This document shows, piece by piece, positions 59,302 to 64,000 of a stretch of 64,000 nt of DNA. Each line of letters starts with the position of its first letter. The first letter of the stretch is position 1. The notes below the pieces were generated by a model. That model searched no databases. It was not told where the DNA came from and worked only from the letters and a program-made list of their open reading frames with translations. The position numbers and the translations under genes were made by a program. Source of the stretch: Haloechinothrix sp033042135 (GTDB lineage: Bacteria; Actinomycetota; Actinomycetes; Mycobacteriales; Pseudonocardiaceae); NCBI RefSeq assembly GCF_033042135.1, contig NZ_WBXM01000001.1:124001-188000 (forward strand), read 5' to 3'.

Positions 59302-60912
59302 CTACCCGGAGGGGTCGGGAAGCGGGGTTCCCTGACAGACGCTGTCCCGCGGGGGCTGGTTGTGGACAAGGTAGTCCTCCACATGCTGATCCACGCACGT
59401 GTTGCCGCCCGCGTAGAGGCCGTGATCGCCCTCGTCGACGACGGTGAGCATGGCCGAGCCTGCGAATGAGCGGTGAGCACGCATGGCCCCTTCGATGGGT
59501 GTGGCGGGATCGTGGGTGGATTGCACGATCAGCACCGGCGGCACACCTTGCCCGGTTGGCGTCGGCAGTTCCACGGGTTCGCCCTGCCAGAAGATGCACG
59601 GCTGGCTGAGCCATCCCCAACCGAGCAGCGGGTACTGGTTTCCGATGCGTGCGGAGTCGTGGCGCACGCTGGTGCGGTCGCCTTGCCAGCGCGTCTCGTT
59701 GCACGGGATGGTCCAGAAGCTGGCGGTGGCGGCGTCCTCGTACCGGTCTCCCACTACCAGTGGCCGTGGCCCTGGCGACGGCTCCGTGGCGCGGGCGTGC
59801 GCCAGGACGTCGATCGTTATCTCGACCTCGCCCGTGCTGGTCTCCTCCTCGACCAGCTCGCGCACGACCGCGAGGAACTCGGCGAGTCCCGGAAACGCCC
59901 GCTTGTCATACATGCCCCGCACGATCACCTCGTCCAGCTCGGCAGGCCCCACCTCGTGCCCCTCGAGCTCGACGGGTTCCTCCGCCAGCCGAGAACGCAG
60001 CCGCTCGTAGGTCTGTCGCGCGTCCTCGCCGGTGTGGCCGAACTCGTACACGTCGGAGTGCTCGGCGAGCCACGGCAGGAAGTCCTGCCTCCAGCGCCGC
60101 TCGAAGCCGCGCGGTTGCCAGGCGAAGGATTCCTGCCAGTTCGCCGTGAACTCCACGGCGGAGTCCAGCACGAAGCGGTCGGCGTGCTGGGTGAACATCT
60201 CGGCGTAGTGCGCGCCGAGCCAGGTTCCGGCAGAGTAGCCGATCCAGCTGATGCGCTCCCTGTCGAGCAGGCCGCGAAGCAGGTCGATGTCGTGGACCGT
60301 CTGGAACGTGTTGATCAGTGGGCCGAGCTCGCCGGAGTGTCGCTGGCAGGCGCGCACCGCCTGCTGTGTGGTGTTCAGGATGCGCTCGATGTTGGTGGGG
60401 TTCCGGTCGCGCGGGTCGAGAGGGTCGAGTTTCGAGGTGGCGCTCCCGCAGGTGATGTTGGCGCTCATCCCGGTGCCCCGTGGATCGAAACCGATCACCT
60501 CGTACTCGGCGCGTAGCTCGTGCCGTTCGGTGAAACGTGCGGGGAACGACCGCCCCGGTGCGCCTGGACCACCGGGGTTGGTCAGCACCGACCGCTCGGC
60601 ATCGGTCGACCGCGCGGGCAGCCTGCTGACGGCGATGGTGATGTCGTCGCCGGAGTGGGGCTCGTTCCAGTCACGCGGTGCCTGGTAGGTCGCGCACTCC
60701 AGCTGGTCGGCGACATCGGAGGGGGTTCCGGGAAGGTCGTCGGTGGTGCACGGCCGCCAGTCCAGCGTCTGCGAGGCGTACTGGTGGGCAGCCGGTTGGC
60801 CGCCCGCCGTTGCGGGGGCGGGCGCCTCCGGTGCGGCCAGCGCGGGCGCGGCTGTGGCCAGCAGGGCGCCGGTGGCGACGGCCGCGATGGACGCGGTGAG
60901 GGATCGGTGCAT
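59302..60912 (-). CDS. secreted alpha/beta hydrolase, tripeptidyl aminopeptidase-like
   Basis: A 536-residue exported serine hydrolase. Signal peptide 1-27 (TASIAAVATGALLATAAPALA). LTNPGGPGAPG is the oxyanion-hole region; ISWIGYSAGTWLG carries nucleophile Ser227; QSTHDPATPIEGA and VVDEGDHGLYAGGNTCVD contain the catalytic Asp and His. The C-terminal TAP-like domain with conserved Cys is present. It matches Streptomyces/mycobacterial SlpD/E and tripeptidyl aminopeptidases that remove N-terminal tripeptides from secreted proteins. The substrate is unproven. ATG 60912 has GAGGAAG ahead. Confidence 0.92.
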   Translation of the reverse strand: MHRSLTASIAAVATGALLATAAPALAAPEAPAPATAGGQPAAHQYASQTLDWRPCTTDDLPGTPSDVADQLECATYQAPRDWNEPHSGDDITIAVSRLPARSTDAERSVLTNPGGPGAPGRSFPARFTERHELRAEYEVIGFDPRGTGMSANITCGSATSKLDPLDPRDRNPTNIERILNTTQQAVRACQRHSGELGPLINTFQTVHDIDLLRGLLDRERISWIGYSAGTWLGAHYAEMFTQHADRFVLDSAVEFTANWQESFAWQPRGFERRWRQDFLPWLAEHSDVYEFGHTGEDARQTYERLRSRLAEEPVELEGHEVGPAELDEVIVRGMYDKRAFPGLAEFLAVVRELVEEETSTGEVEITIDVLAHARATEPSPGPRPLVVGDRYEDAATASFWTIPCNETRWQGDRTSVRHDSARIGNQYPLLGWGWLSQPCIFWQGEPVELPTPTGQGVPPVLIVQSTHDPATPIEGAMRAHRSFAGSAMLTVVDEGDHGLYAGGNTCVDQHVEDYLVHNQPPRDSVCQGTPLPDPSG

Positions 60913-61090
60913 GGCTTCCTCGGTGCATACGTGATCAACGGCGCGAGGTCAGTTGATCACTCTACGTACCCGGAAGCCGGTGCGGTTACGCGACACCCGT
61001 AAGGGTCACGATGAAGGGCCGGACAGAGGCTCACAGCAGGGGATCACGGCAGGGCTCGGCGAACGGTCCGGCGCCGGGGCCGGAACATGG

Positions 61091-61137
61091 AAAACCCCGT
61101 GATGCTGCCAGGTCGGGGGTCCGCCAGCACCACGGGG
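61091..61137 (-). terminator. intrinsic terminator of the small basic gene
   Basis: On the minus strand, CCCCGTG-G-TGCTG pairs with CAGCA-T-CACGGGG around 17 bases (arms 61125-61137 and 61095-61107), followed by TTTTCC. Lies 57 bp past the stop of the gene at 61194-61358, supporting that it is a real transcription unit. Confidence 0.75.
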
Positions 61138-61193
61138 TCATCCGGAATATCGACACCTCTCGGCCAGGTGTTACACCACAGCGGGAGAGTGGC

Positions 61194-61358
61194 TTAGATC
61201 ACACGTTGATGTTGCCCGCGTCGCGGCCTCGATTCGGCGGCAGCGAGCAGTTCCTGCTGGACCGTCGCGACGACCGCGTTGCTTCGCGACCGGCACGCGG
61301 CTTTACGTGCACGGTTGCGGGCGCGACGGGCACGCAGCTTGGCTGCGAGATTGGCCAT
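61194..61358 (-). CDS. 54-residue very basic protein
   Basis: Reads MANLAAKLRARRARNRARKAACRSRS followed by NAVVATVQQELLAAAESRPRRGQHQRVI. About 13 of the first 26 residues are Arg/Lys; the rest forms an amphipathic helix and a basic tail. ATG 61358 has AGGGGTGAG about 8 bases ahead; an alternative ATG at 61391 lies 11 codons upstream. A CATAAT/TAATAG promoter-like box near 61393-61401 and its own terminator bracket the gene. No family is recognised; nucleic-acid binding is a reasonable guess. Similar short Arg-rich ORFs occur elsewhere in actinobacteria as ribosome- or nucleoid-associated peptides. Confidence 0.6.
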   Translation of the reverse strand: MANLAAKLRARRARNRARKAACRSRSNAVVATVQQELLAAAESRPRRGQHQRVI

Positions 61359-61567
61359 CTCGTACTCACCCCTTGCATTGATCTCTGACACTTACTATTA
61401 TGCCGGACCGCTCAGCAGGGGGCCAGTGAATCATCGGTGAAATGCAGCACGCACCTACGAATCATCGGTCCATTGTCGCGTGATCCGGATAATATGGGGC
61501 GCGTCACGTGCGCCGACTCACTCTCCCGCTGTATCAGTCTCTATAGGATCACTGCTAGACCATCCAA

Positions 61568-61607
61568 GACAGAGTAAGAAACCGCGAGACAGCGTAAGAA
61601 GCGGCGA
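61568..61607. repeat. 20-bp tandem repeat, two copies
   Basis: GACAGAGTAAGAAACCGCGA then GACAGCGTAAGAAGCGGCGA: two adjacent 20-bp units with three mismatches. Located 30 bp past the AAA ATPase stop, in a 278-bp gap whose AT content is higher than the surroundings. May be a remnant or regulator site; purpose unknown. Confidence 0.6.
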
Positions 61608-61636
61608 GTCGCTACCGGAGCGCACCGGTTGGCGCG

Positions 61637-62833
61637 CTACTCCTCGGCCCTGGTCAGCAGGTAGTGGCCGAAGTGAGGCACGGTGAAGGCGATCTGGCCG
61701 CGTTCGGCCGAGTACACTAGGCCCTTCTTCAGCAGGCTGTCCCTCGCGGGTGACAGCGACGAGGGCTTCCGGCCGAGGTAGACCGCGACATCGGAGCTCT
61801 GTGCGGGCTCGTCCTTGCCTTCGGTGATCTCGGCCATCGCGCGCAGGTACTCGCGCTCGGCCGGGGTGGCGCGCTCGTAGCGCGAGCCGAAGAAACCCAC
61901 CGCGAGCTCGGCTTCCGCCTCGGGCGCGGCGACACGGACATCCTCGGCGGTGATGGGGTCGGCGGGCGCGGCGTCCCAGGCTGCCTTGCCATAAGCCTGG
62001 ATGAAATAAGGATACCCGCCCGAGACCTCGAACAGGGCATCCAGCGCGTCGTGATCGATGCCCGCTTCCTCGCGTTCGATGGGCGCGAGCACGGCCAGGT
62101 CGGCATCATCGCGGTCGAGCTTGTCGATGCGGGTGTAGCGGAACAGCCGTTCGGAGTACGACTTCGAGGCCGACAGCACCGTCGGGACGTGCGGCAGCCC
62201 GGCGCCGACGACGACGAGCGGCGCCCCGGATTGGGACAGCTCGTGGCACGCGGCGCACAGCGCGGAGACGTCCTCGTCGCCGAGATCCTGCATCTCGTCG
62301 AGCAGCACGACCACGCCGGTGCCGACGTCGGCGCCGAGCTCGGCGACGTCGGTGAACAGCTCGACCAGGTCGATCTCGATGTCGCCGGAGTCGGCGCGTC
62401 CCTGCGTCGCCGACACGTCGATGCCAGGTTGCCAGCGGTCGCGCAGCTTCGCGTCGGCCCTGTTGGAGCGTAGCGCGAATGCTTTGAGCACACCGAGAAC
62501 CTCGTCCACCCGGTCGGGAGCACGATGCCGCACCGCCAGGTCGCGGATCGCCCGGTGCAGGGCGGCCGACAGTGGTCTGCGCAGCTCGGCGTCCGGCCGC
62601 GCCTCGACCTTGCCCGTGCCCCAGCCGCGCCGCATCGCCATCGACCGCAGCTCGCTGAGCAGCACCGTCTTGCCCACGCCGCGCAGCCCGATCAGTACGA
62701 GGCTGCGTTCCGGACGGCCCCGCGCCACGCGCTCGAGTACCACCTCGAAGGCTTGCAGTTCGCGCTGCCTACCCGCCAGCTCGGGCGGCCGCTGCCCGGC
62801 CCCCGGCGCGAACGGATTCCGCACAGGATCCAT
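61637..62833 (-). CDS. AAA-family ATPase with winged-helix C-domain (Orc1/MalT-like)
   Basis: A 398-residue P-loop ATPase. NPFAPGAGQRPPELAGRQRELQAF opens it; Walker A GLRGVGKT at 49-56; Walker B VVVLLDEMQDLG near 173-180; sensor-like LVVVGAGLPHVPT, then a lid domain VSGGYPYFIQAYGKAAWDAA. The last ~90 residues (GSRYERATPAEREYLRAMAEITEGKDEPAQSSDVAVYLGRKPSSLSPARDSLLKKGLVYSAERGQIAFTVPHFGHYL) form a winged helix. This is the ORC1-type ATPase family common on mobile and chromosomal loci, of unknown biological role. ATG 62833 lies 7 bases after TACGGT, so a leaderless mRNA. Confidence 0.85.
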   Translation of the reverse strand: MDPVRNPFAPGAGQRPPELAGRQRELQAFEVVLERVARGRPERSLVLIGLRGVGKTVLLSELRSMAMRRGWGTGKVEARPDAELRRPLSAALHRAIRDLAVRHRAPDRVDEVLGVLKAFALRSNRADAKLRDRWQPGIDVSATQGRADSGDIEIDLVELFTDVAELGADVGTGVVVLLDEMQDLGDEDVSALCAACHELSQSGAPLVVVGAGLPHVPTVLSASKSYSERLFRYTRIDKLDRDDADLAVLAPIEREEAGIDHDALDALFEVSGGYPYFIQAYGKAAWDAAPADPITAEDVRVAAPEAEAELAVGFFGSRYERATPAEREYLRAMAEITEGKDEPAQSSDVAVYLGRKPSSLSPARDSLLKKGLVYSAERGQIAFTVPHFGHYLLTRAEE

Positions 62834-62840
62834 GTCTGGA

Positions 62841-62846
62841 ACCGTA
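62841..62846 (-). promoter_or_regulatory. -10 box of leaderless AAA ATPase gene
   Basis: TACGGT on the minus strand, seven bases before ATG 62833. Confidence 0.45.
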
Positions 62847-62900
62847 TCGATGTTTCTAGCCTCACACCGATATTTCCACGCCACGCCGGCCATGTGGGTT

Positions 62901-62955
62901 GGAGCTGGACGTGACGTTCGGCGCCCTAGGCGGAACGAACGTCACGTCCAACTCC
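62901..62955. repeat. dispersed palindromic element, copy 3
   Basis: Perfect 15-bp inner arms TGGACGTGACGTTCG (62906-62920) and CGAACGTCACGTCCA (62936-62950) with imperfect outer GGAGC/ACTCC extension and a 15-base spacer GCGCCCTAGGCGGAA, nearly identical to the spacer of copy 1. It lies about 55 bp upstream of the AAA gene promoter. Confidence 0.85.
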
Positions 62956-63093
62956 CCAACCGTCCACCGCAGAGCAACCCCGATGGCGCCGCACCGCAGC
63001 TTTCGAACCTTGTATCTCGCTCTATTGCCTATTCGGTATACAACGCGAGAGAACCGTAGCTGCGATGCCAGTCCAGCGCCGGTCGCCATAGGT

Positions 63094-63152
63094 GGGGAGC
63101 TGAACGTGACGTTCAGTGCCGTAGACGGAACGAACGTCACGTTCAGCTCCGC
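63094..63152. repeat. dispersed palindromic element, copy 4
   Basis: Perfect 19-bp arms, GGAGCTGAACGTGACGTTC (63096-63114) and GAACGTCACGTTCAGCTCC (63132-63150), spacer with GTAGACGGAAC. It lies 18 bp past the ABC permease stop and in the same orientation as copy 3, 140 bp away. The 336-bp gap 62834-63169 has no gene other than these two copies and AT-richer intervening sequence. Confidence 0.85.
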
Positions 63153-63169
63153 CCGCCGCACGGGTGGCG

Positions 63170-63994
63170 CTACTGGGTGGCGACCTTGCGGTACCGGGCC
63201 GCAGACAGCGGGGCGAAGATCGCGATGATGGCGATACAGCTGAGGACCGCGTACAGCGGGGCGTTCTCGGCTGGCCAGCCGGTCAGCGCCGGGCCGTGGG
63301 TATTGCCGAACAGCTCCCGCGCGGTGTTGACCACCGCGGTGAACGGGTTCCACTCCGCCACCGTGCCGAGCACGCCCGGCAGCGTCTCCTGCGGGACGAA
63401 CGCCGAGGACACGAAGGTCAGCGGGAACATCCAGATCAGCCCGGCACTGTTGGCGACCTCCACGCTGCGGGCGAGTAACCCGATGAACGCCCCCACCCAC
63501 GACAGGGCGAACGCGAACAGCAGGATCACCAGGTACGCCAGCGCGGCCTCGCCGAGTGTGCCGTTGATCCGCCACCCCACAAGCAAGCCAGCAAGGGTCA
63601 TCACCACCAGCACGATCACGCTCAGCGCCTGATCCGCCGTGGTGCGGCCGAGGATCACCGACAGTCGGGACATCGGCAGCGACCGGAACCGGTCGATGAT
63701 GCCCTTCTGTAGATCGCTTGCGAAGCCGATCACGGTGTACGAGGAGTTGAAGGCGACCGTCTGGGCGAAGATGCCCGCGATCAGGAACTCGCGGTAGGCC
63801 GCGCCCGCGTCTCCCTCGGCCGATCCGGTCACCGCCATGCCGATGGACTCGCCGAACACGTAGGCGAACAGCAGCACGAACATGATCGGCATCAGCGTGG
63901 CGCCGATGAGCCACTCCGGGTTGCGCCGCACGTTCATGAGGTTGCGCCAGGTGACGACCCCACCGTCGGAGAACACCTTCGTCGCGGTGTTCAT
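63170..63994 (-). CDS. DrrB-like ABC-2 exporter permease
   Basis: A 274-residue permease with six helices, including WLIGATLMPIMFVLLFAYVFG, FLIAGIFAQTVAFNSSYTVIGF, ALSVIVLVVMTLAGLLVGW and YLVILLFAFALSWVGAFIGLLA. The ABC-2 signature KGIIDRFRSLPMSRLSVILGRTTADQ and SFVPQETLPGVLGTVAEWNPFTAVVNTARELFG-type ending are typical of the DrrB/daunorubicin group. ATG 63994 lies six bases from the right edge; its ATPase partner is probably just beyond. It is about 45% like the permease at 27776 by eye in motif regions, not counted. The gene ends 18 bp before palindromic copy 4. Confidence 0.9.
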   Translation of the reverse strand: MNTATKVFSDGGVVTWRNLMNVRRNPEWLIGATLMPIMFVLLFAYVFGESIGMAVTGSAEGDAGAAYREFLIAGIFAQTVAFNSSYTVIGFASDLQKGIIDRFRSLPMSRLSVILGRTTADQALSVIVLVVMTLAGLLVGWRINGTLGEAALAYLVILLFAFALSWVGAFIGLLARSVEVANSAGLIWMFPLTFVSSAFVPQETLPGVLGTVAEWNPFTAVVNTARELFGNTHGPALTGWPAENAPLYAVLSCIAIIAIFAPLSAARYRKVATQ

Positions 63995-64000
63995 GCCTGC

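Overview
The window comes from a high-GC actinobacterium, most likely of the Pseudonocardiales (genus not determinable here). Most start codons sit behind purine-rich ribosome sites or directly behind a TA(C/G)NNT box (leaderless mRNAs). Gene order follows the oriC-proximal part of the Mycobacterium chromosome: DUF6049, mutT4, pcnA, yqgE, an SdpI-like gene and leuS on the left; rpsF-ssb-rpsR-rplI-dnaB, a GT87 gene, ponA, a DUF5318 gene, padR and ino1 in the middle; trmB and pckG further right.

Layout. 1-9.7 kb is mostly core: tRNA CCA addition, leucyl-tRNA synthetase with a Leu-codon leader peptide, a TetR regulator and a ribokinase-type kinase. 9.7-13.7 kb holds a DUF1707 protein and an AI-2E transporter/MacS/MacR two-component operon. 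14.0-18.5 kb encodes two secreted proteins; the second carries about 14 copies of a ~51-residue, cysteine-free, chaplin-like repeat. 18.6-31 kb looks accessory: an XRE/DUF397 regulatory module, a small cluster resembling type VII secretion cargo (SAV_915-like protein, small helical protein, WXG-like 437-residue protein, two-TM membrane partner), lipoproteins, a ribbon-helix-helix regulator with DUF4097 and DrrAB-type ABC genes, Dps and a SigG-type sigma factor. 31.2-44.9 kb returns to core replication, translation and cell-wall genes; dnaB carries a 354-residue class-3-like intein with LAGLIDADG motifs. Between rpsF and the GT87 gene lie two paralogous secreted, C-terminally anchored proteins. 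45-50 kb contains an SDR, an amidohydrolase, trmB and an ABC exporter. 50-56 kb contains a NarL-type two-component pair and a translationally coupled dynamin/GrpE-like/dynamin operon. 57-64 kb contains pckG, a secreted tripeptidyl-aminopeptidase-like hydrolase, a tiny basic protein, an AAA ATPase and an ABC permease cut close to the window edge.

Non-coding structure is rich. A dispersed ~60-bp near-perfect palindrome occurs four times (two copies after ino1, two near 63 kb). Two clusters of DnaA-box-like 9-mers lie upstream of dnaB and downstream of pckG. Clear hairpins punctuate convergent gene ends. A divergent GAAC/GTTC operator controls the XRE module, and a TATGG-TG-CCATA dyad lies before the RHH gene. 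No rRNA, tRNA, IS element or CRISPR array was recognised.

The best candidates for undescribed biology are the chaplin-like multi-repeat protein and its secreted neighbour, the dynamin/GrpE-like/dynamin operon, the WXG-like protein plus membrane partner, the leuS leader-peptide attenuator, and the palindrome family.
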